From assembly GCF_047663525.1 (NCBI RefSeq), contig NC_092589.1, positions 78,294,501 to 78,358,500 of the forward strand: a stretch of 64,000 bases of DNA, in the 5' to 3' direction. The notes under the pieces are model-generated. The model did no database searches. It saw only the letters and a program-made list of their open reading frames with translations, and had not been told where the DNA came from. A program made the position numbers and the translations under genes. Positions 46,501 through 60,000 of the stretch are shown one piece after another. This stretch comes from Anas platyrhynchos. Its lineage: Eukaryota > Chordata > Aves > Anseriformes > Anatidae. How positions within the stretch are numbered: position 1 is the first letter of the stretch; each line of letters opens with the position of its first letter.

Positions 46501-48850
46501 GGCCAGGTCCCTCTAAGGCTATAGGTGTCATGGGCAGGAAGCTCCCAGACAGCAAAGCCTCTTGTACTGGCCGGCTGGGAGTTGTTTTTGAAGGGGGGAG
46601 AAGTGGGGGATAAGAAAAGAAGACCTTGTAGAAAGTTCCAGTCTCTATTCATAAGGCTTGTGATAAAAATGACCTCGTGTTTTATGGTGCAGCAAACAGA
46701 GCTGAAGAATGCAGTCCTGGGGCCAAGGGAAAGTGTTTCTTTGACAGGTTAGAGACACTTGAATCACACAGTGGCTTATTTCACTGTTCTCTCCTATTCT
46801 TGACGGTGCAGTGTTTAGAAAGGCTCTCTCGTAGCGGCATTGAGACGCTGAGGCTTTAGTGTGGATAACTCAGCTGCACTTTGCCATTTGTGCACAGCTT
46901 TTTGCTTTGCTGAAGGAGGGATGAGATCCTGCCTTTCAAAGACATCTCATAACCCATCTTTGTGCCTGTCTGTCTGTCTGTCTGTCATAGATATGAGCTA
47001 TGATACAAAAAGCCCTCAGGAGCCAAATTTGCTGGGGAATTAAGCACTTAATACAAAGGCAGCCTTCTGCAATAAATGCTAGAAATCATTTGAAAATACT
47101 TTTATTGCTTTAAAAGAACCTGTATGCATGAAACCTGTTCTTCCTCCAAACACTGTTGATATTATATGCAGTTACTATGAAGCTTAGAGTGACCAATGTC
47201 ACTTCTACTCTTTGTCTGACACATTCAGAAACTTCCCCCTTCTCCCATTTTCACCATATAGCATCATTTTCTTCATCTTTTCCAAGACCTCTTGGAAGTA
47301 TACAGACATGTGAGTACCACCTGGATTGCCCAGTTTCTCAGCTCAGCTTCCGTCTAAATCTCTCATAGAAAAAAAGAGTCCAAGGGCAGCCAGCTCCAGG
47401 TTCTGGGGCAGGAGATGACCTTTTGCTTGGTTTCTTGTGAGTCTGGAGATCTAAAACCTCTATCAAAAGTGTCACACTTAGGACAGAGCAAACACAGCTT
47501 TTGGCCCCGACATGTCATCAGGTGCTCAGTCTTTAGAGATGCTTCCAGCTCCTTCAGTTTTAACTTTTTCTCACTTGAAGCATTGCAGAAATATGCATTT
47601 GGGTGGAAATTTCTCTTCCTCAATGAAGGTTTTCCTAACTGCTGGCTCCTGGCTCTTTGTCTGTTTTTTTTTTTTTTTTTTTCTTTTTCTTTTTCTTTTT
47701 GGAGAGGCCCTACCCTCCCGTATAGACACAAGAGATTTCAGCTGAAACACAAGTCTCCCCTTTGCTGTCTCTCTCCCCTCTTCCCAAGACTTAAGAGGAA
47801 ATCGAATGCTGCAACATAAGCACACGGGTTACACTTATATTTAGTTCAATGGCTTCTTCTTTCTAACAGTTTACTTTGTCTCTTCTAATTCAAGCATGTC
47901 AGTAGCAAGTATCATATCTGTGACATCGATAATAAAAATCCCATTGTAAATGCCGGGGTGTCATTTTCCATTCTGCCTAAACAATCCCGAGCTTTGTACT
48001 TCCTGGAGTGGCCTCTGTCTTTCACAGGTGACATTTGCAAATGGGGATCTGCATGTGTAAACCACACAGCTAACCACCTAATTTCCATACACACAGGCTA
48101 GAATTAGCCCCCTCTGTGTCAGTGATGAGGCTAGTCTGGGGAAATTTGGCTGTCATGTTTACAACAAGTCCCTTTCCCCTTGGCCAGGGTGCCATCCTGG
48201 TGAGGTGGTGGAGGCCCACAGTGTGCCCTGTGAGGTACAGAGGAGCTGCATGCCCTTCATTTCAAAAGGGAAACTGGGAAAACCATCCACAAGCTTGTGT
48301 GCTTTGACTCTAGAATGCTTTTCTTGAGATGCTTTGGTGAAGGGTGCCAAGGGAAATTGATACCTGACTTTTGTGGAAAGAAGCCGATGCCTCCAGCACT
48401 TCTATCGTCCTGGATGGAGCCTCTCTGCAGGCTCATGTCTCAGAGACATTGAAGATGCCGCTCCTGGGAGGGCAGGGCTGATTTTGAGCCAGCCAGGAGC
48501 TTTTCAGCATCGTTGCTGTGGTTCCTGCTGAGGCAGCACTGCAGCATCAATGCAGAAGGGCTGCGTTCCCTCCTCAGAAGAAGTGAAAGGTTTTCAGAAA
48601 ACATGGCCTCTGAAAGGCTCACTTTATTGAGCAGGGGGGTCAAAATTGTGTATTTTTGTGGTATGATTTTTAGAATTCTTCTTAGAATTATACCATTATT
48701 TATATATTCTTATAAAGCTCAGCAATTATTTTAAATATCTACCAATATATACCAAAGTAGGTAAAAAAGAATAATTATGAGACCATTTGGCATGGCTACA
48801 GCATCTGTGGAAAAGACATCTTTTATGTGTAACACAATTTGTCCAGAATT
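40510..48850. other. Gene desert with old dispersed-element scraps
   Basis: No gene is seen. GCAGGATCAG occurs at 40,927-40,936 and 41,233-41,242, with a related GCAGGATTGG at 41,949-41,958; these may be ends of an old dispersed element. An octamer lies at 41,560-41,567, a TGTC microsatellite at 46,965-46,985 and a T-rich tract at 47,666-47,700. Conserved-looking sequence lies at 47,830-48,050. Confidence 0.45.
46965..46985 (+). repeat. Short (CTGT)n microsatellite
   Basis: About five CTGT units are present, too short to be strongly unstable. Confidence 0.8.
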
Positions 48851-48904
48851 AATGAAAATATCCAGGGCTGGTTTTATGAAGTAATTTGTCACATTAAACA
48901 AAAA

Positions 48905-49045
48905 AAACCTAAGGTTACATTGGACATGAAAAGAAACTCCCTGAAGGTCAAAGCAATTAAACATTGGAACAACCCATCAACCCAGAGGTCACCAAGGCCT
49001 CATCTAATGAGAACGTTCAAACAGAAGGAAATCCTGCAATCATCT
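48905..49045 (+). mobile_element. Old CR1-type LINE 3' fragment
   Basis: The ordered blocks TTGGACATGAAAAGAAACTC, TTAAACATTGGAACAACCCA, CCAGAGGTCACC and a GAACGTTCAAACAGAAGG-like stretch parallel the CR1 3' region. It is more diverged than the 29.9-kb copy. Confidence 0.55.
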
Positions 49046-51196
49046 CTACTCATTTCTTCACCAGGTTAAATACCCATTTGAAGTCCTGGCGCAGTGCAGC
49101 CAATGGAAAAATTCCCAAGGGCTTTATTGGGACTGTGTTTTTTGCCTGGTGTCTAATAAAACCTTTGTATCTTAAGCAGAACTGGAATAGTTGTGAATTT
49201 GCATCTTCCATGAATTCCTGTGAGCCAATGCACCTGCAAGGAACCTAGCAGTAGCATCTTCAATAGCCTTGTCTTTCTTCCTTTCTTCCTCTGTTTTAAT
49301 ATTAACAGCTGACATTTGGCTGTTATGAACATAACAGCCATTATGTCATAATCCCATTTCATTGTTTTTGAGGGAATTTGTTTGTTCACAATCTAAAAAG
49401 AACTAGCACAGAAAGCAATTTTAGAAGATTACAATCCAAAAGAAAGAGAATGATTATACAAATTTGGCAAGACTTTAGCATACTTTTAGTATTCAGTCAT
49501 ATCTTTTCATAGTTTGGAAATCTCAGTAATAAAAAGGACTCATCACTAACAATCTGAAAATTTGTGTGCTGCCCTAACCTTCTAGAAGTAGATGTAATAA
49601 GATTTATAAATACCTCTCCTTTAAAACTGATTTAGAAAAATGCCAGGTAAGCTCACACAGATTTGAGGAAAGAACTATGTGGGTCAAGTGCTACACATTT
49701 CTTGTAAGCCCTGAATGGGCAAACTGTTTTACAGCTGGTAATGACAGCAGAGCCCAGAACAGTTTCTTGCCATCTTGCCATTTCTTTCCTTTGGGCCTTT
49801 CTGCCTTGGTGTTTTTGTTAATACTGCTCCCTCTTGATTTTCACCTTTTTTTTTTTTTTCTTTCTTCTTTTTTTTTTTTTCTTTTATGGATATCTGATAA
49901 GTGTGGTACAATACTAGGTTGTCTGGTAATCATATTTTATAGGTTATAATTTCCATAGGCACTTCTCTGCTTTAGTGCAGGAGCTTTTATTAAAGACAAA
50001 GCAAGCCAAAAAAAGGAACCAATGGCATATTTAATACAAGTTTATATTAGGTAACAGGATAAAAGACATAAAATGTTCTTGGAACTACATACCGATGTCT
50101 GTCCATGTACTAAGGTAAGGTCCATGTGATTCTATTTGGGGACTGGGGGTGAAACCAGTGAAACAGGTTGGAGTTCATTATGTAGTGATAAAACATGCAG
50201 TAGCTTTTCATTTAGAGCAGGCTACATCTTGATCCTGTTAGATTAAGAATATGCTTCATTTATCAGGCAAAATTTGGTATTTTGTGCTTTTTAGCCAAGT
50301 GGGATATAATGCATTCCTGTTTTCTACACTTGACTACTCATCAAATTTTAAATCATATTGAATAATAATGGTATTCTGTAGTGTGGAGGTGGTGTTGCAA
50401 GTAAAGATTTCTCTGGTAATCACGGATGCTGATGTTTTATCAGCAATCACCAGATAAGAATGGGAAATGGCTCAAAACACACACTTCATAATGAGTCATC
50501 TAATACCTCACTAATTCTTTGCTGCAGATAATAATATTGTTGTTCTAACCACGTTGGACATCATTCATGCCTTGCTTTTCTTCAGCAGTTGTTGAGTTTA
50601 AGGGTTCATTTTAATGTGCTTTCTTCAGCAGAATGTCAGACACTTGGAGTGTGGAGACAGTGGTGATAGAGCTGTATGGAAAAGTTTCTTTTTCTACCCC
50701 TCTGAAGTATTCTTGATTAGTATTCATACTTACCACAAAGAGGAGAACAAGCATTTGGAGTTCTGAAATGCAATGGTAATAAGACATGAAAAAATATTCC
50801 GAAGTCGGAAAATTCAGAGTCTACTTTCTGCTGTACTCCCAGTGTCAGGAGGTCCAAAAAAAAACACCATCCTCAGATGCAGGTGACCCCCTTACTTACT
50901 CAAAGGGAGGCCTCAGCAGCTAAGTTCTTTTCTCACATCACCCTATATCTATTTTCTTAAAGGAATCACTTTTTAAACATGACACAGCAGCATTTTTTTT
51001 TCCAGAGAAGCTGCTTATGTCCTGCCATAATGTCCTGAATACGTCCTGTCATGCCATTCTGAATGACACTAACACAGTCCTTACAGGTTTAAGGCAGTGT
51101 CTGTAGGAGAAGGGAGAAATTGGGGCAGTTCTAGAAAATTGTACAGGTGTTTATCTTTAAATGAGTGCTTTGTAAGGCTAAATGGCAGTTCTTTAA

Positions 51197-51220
51197 AATA
51201 ATAATAATAATAATAATAAA
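51197..51220 (+). repeat. (AAT)n microsatellite
   Basis: About seven AAT/ATA units are followed by another A-rich stretch. Confidence 0.85.
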
Positions 51221-52339
51221 CAATAAATCAGAAGGCTCCACCAGATTAAAAACAACAACAAACAAAACCAACCGAAAAAAAACAAAAACAAAAACATTTT
51301 GAACATTACTTTTTAAATTACTTTAAAACATGCCAATTAATGGCTTGCAGAGCATGGCAAAAGGGTTGGTTCATATTCACTCTATCAGGCAAATGTAGAG
51401 AAGAGTGGGGCAGGACAGTCCAGAGTGAATATATCAATTGCACTGTGCTAACCTTACTGTGCCAGGGATGAACTTGGCCACATCAGTGGCAGAAGGGCTC
51501 CTGCCTGATAACAGGAAAAGACAATCAGGGAATGTTTTTTTCCCCCAAGAACTGCTTTCTGCCCCAGATGTTACTTCTTGGAAACATCTCAAGAGTGGAC
51601 ATTAACACTGCCTGTCATCTCCCTGTTACATGTTTGCAGTGTATGCATTTTCTTCTGAGCTGGTTTTGTCTGCTCTTCATGGCAGAAAAATACGCACTTT
51701 TAGGGCATAATTCCTTTTATCTACTGTTACTTGAGGAGAAGCATTGCTTTCTGGTTAATAAGTCCTTAAAATAAGTTCTTAAATAAGTCCTGCTCCAAAG
51801 GCCTTGTGGAGATCTGTGTTTTCTGGGGCTCCCTATAGGAGAGGCCACAAGGCCTCCTCCTTTCCCTCTCAAATTTTTCCCTCAGAATTTCTTTTCTGAG
51901 ATTGTGAGGCCATGCAAACTGAAAGGATAAAGTTTAAATGAACACACAGTGATACTTGATTTAAACCCGGTCTAGACTTTTCATCTTGTGTGACTTGTTT
52001 TTCTCTGGAAAGGACAGAAAAAGGAAGATGGGGCACAGTGAAGGTGAGGGGTCTCCCTGCTTTGCAGTTCAGCTGCAAAGTTCAGTACAAGCATCAGCTC
52101 TGGGGACATGTATAGGGAGCATAAAAGGGAAGGTGGAGACTTTGAGAGAGGTTCTGTGTGAACCACAGAGGAGGAGATGCCTCGAGAGCTCAGTCTCAGC
52201 AGTGCAGTTCCAGGGGCAGCGCATGAGGCCAGTGGGAAGCATCATGTTCTGGCTTTGGTTTTCAGTGGGTGGGTACAGAAAGAACTGTGAATTTTAACAG
52301 TTTCCTACCACACTAGCACAGCCCAGTTTGTCCCAGCTC

Positions 52340-52419
52340 TTTTTTATTTATTTTATTTATTTTATTTTATTTCATTTTGTTTCATTTTATTTTATTTTAT
52401 TTATTTATTTATTTATTTT
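52340..52419 (+). repeat. (TTTAT)n/(TTTA)n low-complexity array
   Basis: About 80 bp of mixed TTTAT, TTTA and TTTCA/TTTG units. The end nearest 52,419 is the purest. Confidence 0.9.
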
Positions 52420-52820
52420 CTGCTTGTATAATAAAGTCCTGTGAAAAGGGTATTGAATTTAACAGGTGCCTGTAGAAAGGGCTAATAACAGTCTTGAATC
52501 CAGGCAGAACATGAGTGCAACCCATGCCTCAAATATTGACAGACAGCAGAGTGGTGGGCATCCAGCCCTCCAGGAGGCATGGGGGAACCTGCCTGCTTTC
52601 AAAAATTCTCCTCCTCCGAAGTGGAGGAAAGATAATGGGCTTTTGTACTAAGCATGGGACTGCTAATAGATACTTGTCTTGCTGACATTCCTTTACTGAA
52701 ATTATTACTTGTTCCATCTTACACTGAAGCAAGATTAAAAAAGGCCTAGAAAGTTATTGCTTTATTGGAGCCAGAAATCTATGCAGCACCAGGAAAGAAA
52801 CAAGGATCTAACCCAAATTC

Positions 52821-53240
52821 CTATCTACAAGTTGGAGGGGAGTACTTAATTGTCTTTTCCAACAGATACCACCGAACAGAAGAAGTCTTAAGAAGAAGCT
52901 GACTTTCTGTTGACAGAGATGGACACAGACATTGAATGATCTCAGGGCCAAAACTAAAAGACAAATGTGGCTGGATCAGCAAAATGTCATGGTTAATAGT
53001 ATCAAAAGCAACCAAAATAATTAAAAAGCAATAGGTCAGCCACATTGCCACACTCTGATGACTGTAATAAATAATTAAAAATTCAAAACAATGCAGCCTC
53101 AGTATTATGGAAATCAAACTGGACTTTAGGGAAATTTTTTGTGACTAGATGGTCAGACATACAATCATCTTCCCCTTCATCCCCCCAGTATCCTTTTCCA
53201 AGGTCTTAGGAATGGGAGGTGAAAGAGAAGGTGATAATTC
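52821..53240 (-). mobile_element. Decayed L2-clade LINE reverse-transcriptase fossil
   Basis: On the minus strand, with frameshifts, the translation follows the order of an L2-type reverse transcriptase. About 53,215-53,185 resembles the NLPFLGKVLE motif. About 53,130-53,060 has VQFDFHNTEAALF, like the FQSGFRPGHGTETAL motif. About 53,012-52,978 has AFDTINHDILL, like AFDTIDHxILL, preceded by a hydrophobic LIIL stretch. About 52,860 has RWYLLEK, where a WFxSYLxxR motif is expected. It has frame breaks and is surely inactive. Its age and exact family are uncertain. Confidence 0.6.
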
Positions 53241-53389
53241 AAGATGATTGGAAGACAATGATAACTTATTTATGATAACTGAATAATAGCGGCACAATTC
53301 AAAACAGATAAAGTAAAATCACAAATAAGCTGTAGGATTATCCATGCTGAAATAAAAGGACTCAACACTCACAGAGACATTGATTGTAC

Positions 53390-53535
53390 TTAGGGGTATT
53401 TTGGGGCTGGATCATACAATGCTTCTACATGGACTTAATTTACTCCCCTTAGCTCTGAGAATGTCAGTGGACTGTCTCCAGCACATCAAATTATGTCTGC
53501 CTAGATTTGTGCAGGATCAGGCTGTAGGGTATGAC
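53390..53535. repeat. Possible old palindromic (MITE-like) element
   Basis: The left end reads GGGGCTGGATCATACAATG. The right end, reverse-complemented, reads ACAGCCTGATCCTGCACAA. These form diverged terminal inverted repeats about 145 bp apart. The right end contains GCAGGATCAG, also found twice near 41 kb. Similar short palindromic elements are common in turtles, crocodilians and birds, from memory. Confidence 0.35.
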
Positions 53536-55061
53536 CAGAGATGACCAGAGAAGGAGATGAGATATACAAATAATTAAAAGGTGACAGAAGAAGACAGCGA
53601 ATTTTTCTGCAGAAGTTTCAGAAAGGAGTTTTGCTGTGTAACGAAAAGAGCTCTTGATCAATTTGAAACAACTTAATAGGACTTGAAGGCTAGCTAGACT
53701 TTTGCTTTCTTAAAGTGACACTGTCAAATAGTTTGGATGCACTGACATCCTATTATACTATATAGGACAAAATTGTAATTTCTTTTTGGTTTATTTTCCT
53801 GTGTTCAGTTCTGGAAACACAGAAGTCTGAGTATTCCATGAAGGTGAAATACTGAGCCACTATCATCAAACACAACATTACCACTGACTTGCGCTGTGCC
53901 TGGTGCCTTTCTGTGCACCAGTGGGAAGTTAAATAAGTACAATTCCACTGACCAACCCATAAATGCAATGCAAGGAAAAAACATAAACAAAGCAACACAG
54001 AGCCAGTACAGGCATTATCATTTGGATTTACTAGCAAGCAAATTAATAACATGTTAGAAATAATTTAGGGTAACTATTACACCTGCAGACCTGATGGGAC
54101 CAAGGTGGTATGGACAGGTGGACCACGCACCAAGTGGGTGCTTAGCTGCTGGCTGTGCCAGGGTGATCTTCCTGCGTCTCCCATGTACAGGAAACAATTT
54201 TGGAAGTCTGAATTTTTTTATGGGATTGAAAAAATATAATTGACTATAGAAAAAATTAGGTTGAATAACGTAGCTCCCTAACATTTGTATAACAATACTT
54301 AGTTTTCCTCCTCACCAAGGGCTGCTGTGTTATCCATGTAGTGATTCTCTCTGATTCACATTTCTTTTTGGCTTAAGCAACTTTTTTTTCTTTTTGTGGA
54401 TTTTGTTGAGTATTTTTCAAGTCTCCTCTCATCCTTCCATATTTCTGCCATCCACTTTTTTTTTTTTTTTTCTTTTTTTTCTTGCTGGCTTTACATAAGC
54501 TGCACTTCCCTCTTGTAAAAAATCTTTCTGGCTTAGATTTTCCTTTTATAGATTTTCCTTTTAACATTTTCAGTTTTACCAGGCTGTTTGATTTCTGGCT
54601 CTTGCTTTATTATTATTTTATATTATGGGGCCTTCCCATCAGCAGCTTCAGTCCAGTCAGTGGGTTGAGTCAATGTTTCTACCTACTCACCCACTTTTGC
54701 TGGAGCATCCAGCTGCTGGTGCACTCAAAATGCTCCTGGGGTTGTGCTGCTGTCAGGGCTTGGGCTCCACTGACTTCTCTGCTGCCAGTCACAACCAACA
54801 CACAACAGCATCATAATCAATGCATGGGGTCCTAGTGAGATGTCTAAAAGCTACCTTGTGGCTGTGTATAACGCATTGAACAAGAACTTGAGTGTATGAT
54901 GAGCATATGATCCACAGCCCCAAATTACTGACCCTTACCTAACCAACTCTACTAAGTGCTTTTCTGGTACGAAGTGCCTGGAGGCAAAGGCCTGGAGGAA
55001 GAATTTAGGCTTCCAGTGAGGGAGAAAAAAGAAGATTATCTGCTCTGTGAGTTCCTCAGAT

Positions 55062-55224
55062 ATGCAAATGAAGACTAAATGTGACTAGGATATGACAGGG
55101 CTGAGGTGTAGAGGAAGACAAATGTGAATAGAAACTCCCTAGGAGGGCAGAAACTGGAAGTCATTTCTCAGGCTTTTTGTCATAAAGGCATCCAGTCACC
55201 TCAGTTGCAGGTCATGATGCAAAT
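55062..55224 (+). promoter_or_regulatory. Pair of exact octamers 155 bp apart
   Basis: ATGCAAAT occurs at 55,062-55,069 and again at 55,217-55,224 in the same orientation. Two exact copies this close are unlikely by base composition alone. A POU-bound element is possible. Confidence 0.3.
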
Positions 55225-57046
55225 AAATGCCACCTACCCTATCTGAGCTAGTCTTAGGGTATGTGATACAGGCCACAGCTCATCCCATCTCCCCACTGGT
55301 CCTTGCTTGGGGAGGACAGTGCAGAAAGTCTGAGGTCAGGGTGTTCCTGCTGTGGGGTGGGAAGTTGAATGCCAAATTTCAGGCACAGGAAAAGCCCTGT
55401 GGAGGAAATTTGGCCTCTCCTGGGACCTGGAAGAAGGTGAAGTGGCAGCATCCACTGCTTCTGTGGGCTTCCTCATCCCTTCCCTGGGACTGACCCTTCT
55501 TAGCACTGGGGCCCCATGGGCAGCAGGAGCAGCTGTGCCTGTCCTATTTTTTGGGTCAGAGCAGCTGCTGGGGCAATGTATACTGCTATCAACAATTAGT
55601 AAGCATGGAAGAAAGCAAAAGATGCATTTTGACATATACCTTAGCTTCTTTCACTAAGATTGTCAAAGTAAAATATATCAAAATCCTTTCTGGTCTAGAA
55701 GTCACATTAATCAGTACTTTCCTTGACATTTCTTGGTGCATAAATCCAATTTAACAATTTATCAGTAGAATGGAGGAGTTCAAACATCTCTTAAACAAAA
55801 TCATGATTTATACAATTATTAGTTTTGAATTAAAGTTTCAAGAGAGTAGAGAAGAGAAAGGCATAGAGTTTGGCATATCCGCCAAACTGCAGATTTCATG
55901 TTTGCTGCAGTGGCATCCATTGCAGTGATTCTACAGCATTCAGTCAATTCATACTTCCTAACGATGCTGAATTTGGTTAATAATCTGGTTACTGATAGAC
56001 AGCATGATCTATTACTCTTACTGAGAGCTTGTACATCACTTCTCAGCTATTGGATCCCCAAATGTATGCTTGGCACTGAAGATACTGGCTATGACTTTGA
56101 TGTCAGCAAATCCATAATGAAACCAAGGCTCCTACAAAGATTTTGGTAGAAACATGTTAGTCTCAGAGCTGTAAGAGACAGGAGCCATAGTAAGCACAGT
56201 GGATCAAGTTCGCTACTGAAATTGATGATGGTATAAATGGCAGCTCAGATAAGATCACGTGCTGGTATAAGTAGTGAAAAGGATAATATACTGATTCCGA
56301 GTCAGATAACCTGTGAAGCTTAAACTAACAGCTATCAGAAGAGGGCAATGCACAGATAACAGCTAAACAAAACATTCCCTTAACCAAGATCTTTTCGTGT
56401 TGCCACCTTTCCATGCCACCACTGGTGCAGGAAGAGAGCACCTATAAATATCACATTAAAAAGCTATTGTTGGATTTTCTGTTGCAAAATAGGAAAAACA
56501 AAACCAAAACAGTGGAGGAGCAAGATGTTTTTAGTATTAAAACACTTGGAGAGGTCACAAGTCTGCTTTCTGTACACTTTCCTTGGTCCTCCACCATTTA
56601 ATAAAATATTCACTTATATAACCTATTCACTTTGGCAGCTATATAGTGCCTTATCACTTATTGCTATCTTACCACTTTATAGCTGCTGTAGAAATTACAC
56701 CAGACTTCAAATTTTGTTAGATATTTAGTTGCTTAATTGTTTTTTTATTTTGCCTAAGAAATTGATTCATAGGAAAATATTGCCACACTTTTCCCCCCTT
56801 CCCCCCTGTCTAGCAATCTTATCCACAGATCAATTCTACTAACTTGTGATTGCATTTTATTTAAAGCAAAATGATTGGATGGAGTTTTGATTTAAGGAAA
56901 AATAGCAGGATAGGGAGAAATCTGATGCCTTGCCAATAAAAATCAATTAATGTGGGAACGATACAGATAGAATCAGAAAAGCCTCAATTTGTCCTGAAAC
57001 AGGTATACCAAGATGCAGTCAACCTCAAAGCAAGTGGTTTTACATC

Positions 57047-57070
57047 TTTTTTTTTTTTTTTTTTTTTTTT
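57047..57070 (+). repeat. Poly-T homopolymer, 24 bp
   Basis: An uninterrupted run of T in otherwise unique sequence. Confidence 0.9.
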
Positions 57071-60000
57071 CTACCTCTAGTTTTCAGAAAAGGTACTTAA
57101 TGCAAGCAAAGCTAATTAGTTGCTCTGTGAGCTTTGAGATTTGCAAAAATTGATTTTCTATTGCACTGTGTCTCCTGGCTGGACCTGCTGTGTCTGCTAG
57201 GGCTTGAGCAATGAGCAGTTTCTGTAGGGGCTGGGGCAGTCCTTCCTCTGGGGTGGTTCTGCGCCCTGTAGCTGCCTGCCCAGCCAGGGCACTGGTAAGG
57301 TCTGTCTCCACCATCTGCCTCTCTTTCATTAGAAACGTTTGGGAATTAGGATGGCTTTGGACGTTGAGAATTTCTACTGGCTTCATCTGAAATTGCTAAT
57401 GAGTTCAGAAGAAAGGTGGGGTTGAGGGGAGATAACATGTCTGTCTCTCTTTCATACACACATGCATACATGTGTGTACCAATATGTGAAAAACCAACAT
57501 GACCATGTAAGCCTTATTATTTTCTTAAGCAGCCAGATTCAGAAATTCCCACTGATGCTGCAGAGCTATAAGGCAGGAGTGTTGCTAAATATCACTGGTG
57601 GGTCAGCTGGCTTGATGCTAGAATTACATTGGGAGTTATGCTAAATGCTTTGAGTCCTGTTTTACACGGGGCATCATCCAGGTGAATTATAGCGAGCATT
57701 TCCTGGCTATGCAATGCCAATCTGCAGGGACACAAAGGTTATGAGCTAGAGGAGTTGGGATGTATGAGCGTCTGGTGTAGAAGAGAGTGTTCCAGCTGCA
57801 ACTTTGATGATTTTGATGTCATATTACTTCCAGATGACACCAGGACCAGGGAACAAGAAATCCATCAGGGCCAGCAGGCAGAGAAAGAGCACGTGGCTCA
57901 ATGGGTTAAGTAACAAGCAAAAGCTACCTCCGCCAAGAGGGTGGTGAATGAATGAGCGCCGTCCCCCTCCAAGTTCCAGCAGTGACCAGGATTCCTTTCC
58001 CAGCCCGCCCCCGGGATTCCTCAGGCAGGAGGAAAAGGGAGAAAAGCAAACCCTTTCTCCTGGCTGGGCACAGCGGGGTGCAGAGCAGCAGCCCCCTGCC
58101 TGCGCTTCCCTGCCACCCCCATGCTGGCATGTGGCGGCTGCAGGGGGGTGAGCTGTGGCTGTGAAATGCAAATTTATTTGCAAGGCTCTTGATTTCACCA
58201 AGGAAAAAAACAGAAACAAAAACAAACAAACAAAAAACCACACACAAAATTCAAGTGAGTAAAGCCACATGAATGGGAGGTGATGTATACCCGGGTTTGT
58301 CCAAAGAGAAAGATGAATTGAGGTCTCTTTGAAAATGTGGCTGTCCCTTTTCTTTGAGCAGGATAAATAAGAAGTCAGTGGCAGATAGTAATACTTCTCC
58401 AACCTTGTACCTTGGGGATTTCAGCACATTATTGAATTATCCTCACTTACCTGTCTTAAAACAGATCTTTGCAGGTGTCAAGTCCTATTTGCCTCATTTT
58501 GGAGGGGGGAAGCACTGAGTATTGGTGAAGGGTTTTGTCCAAATCCTCCAGCAAATCTGTAATAGAGACAGGAAGCAGAATAACTTGATCAATTAATCTG
58601 CCTGCCTACGTGTTATATATGTTTCCCTTTACTCCAAAAGGCTTCAAAGATTTACATGTCAAGGGACATTTTTCTAGGGCAAAATCTAATATCCCAAGCC
58701 CACTTAAGTGTGCTGTACCTCCTGAAATCAGACCATCCTCAGACTAGGTCCTAAGTGGAGCTCTCCGTGTTTGGCTTGTGATCAATAACTCACAATAACA
58801 TTTGGACCAAGAGATTATAGACATTAATCTAGCTTCAGAACAATTTAAGATCGTTAACCCACACAAGGGAAAGACAGTGTATGCCTTAGCAAATGTAAAC
58901 CAACTTAAAAATACCTTTTTTGGACATCTTCTAAAATCTCCTTTATCTCGTCCAGGGGAAGAAGAAAGCTTAGCAAAGAGAACCTGATTGGAAATGCATT
59001 CCTCTCTGGTGTACTCTGTTGTCTTTGTCAGCTAATCTTGTATGAATTTGCTGTAGCAGCTCCACAATTCCTGCAAAAACTTGGCTTGTTCCTTTGCTCA
59101 TATGGAAGTCCTTAGTAGACTCTGGTGATAAACAGAGTGGCATGCCAGCTAACAGCCAGTCATACCACACATACTTTTTGGGTTGCAGTGTTGTTTGGTG
59201 GGTACCCATTGATATATAGTTTTGATATGAAGTAGAGGGATAAGTATGAGTAGAGTCCAAGGTTTGGTCTTTGTGGACCAATGCTAAAAGTGCACCTTAG
59301 TGATTTTAATCACTCCTGTTGCATATACTTATAAGTTAAACCTAGGTCACAGATCTGTATTTTCTCAGAGGTATATGCAGGTCTTACCTGGAGACACATT
59401 TGTCAGCTGGGATCAGGTATACAGATCTATAAGAGATCATTTTGGGTCAAAATGGTCCAGAAGAACAGTTTGTACCTGCTTCCCCATGTTGGCAAAAGGC
59501 CAGTCTTGGTTATACCCCTTCTACTTCCCCTCCATCTTCTTCTTTCACTGGCATATTCTGGATAAAATTACTGCTGAGGTTTTGGACATTGGGGTACAAT
59601 TTGTATTCTGGATAATCCAAAAAAGTCATCATTCCTCCCACTGTGGACATCCCACTGTACTGCCTGGGCTTGACATTGCTTTCTCTACAGCTGGTTCTGT
59701 TTGACCAGCAAGTGTTACCAGACATGCAGGAAACTTATTCAGAAATGCTGAGATGCTTTCTTCACCCCATGATGGTGGGACACCATTGTGTCAGGCACCT
59801 GATGGTACCAGTCAACATGAACAGTGTGGGAGGTGAGGAGATTTGGTACTGGGGCTTATCTTATGGCCACCTCCTTGAACAGCAAGCAAGATCACTGTGG
59901 GAGGAAGAGGTCCTGGTGCTGAGCTGAGGGTACAGAGAGAAGGAGGTGAGTGCAGGCGATGTGTTTCCCAAAATATCAGGAATGGGTTGGCATGTCTGGC

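Larger units (their letters stand above)
49050..52800. other. Gene desert
   Basis: No gene is seen. The block includes an octamer at 49,197-49,204, T-rich tracts at about 49,845-49,882, an ATA microsatellite at 51,197-51,220 and a TTTAT-rich array at 52,340-52,419. Confidence 0.5.

Noticed and set aside
58861..59725. Minus-strand region suspected of being a degraded coding or retroviral fragment
   Set aside because: Stops occur about seven times in 260 codons, not clearly fewer than chance. No polymerase, capsid or envelope motif could be recognised.
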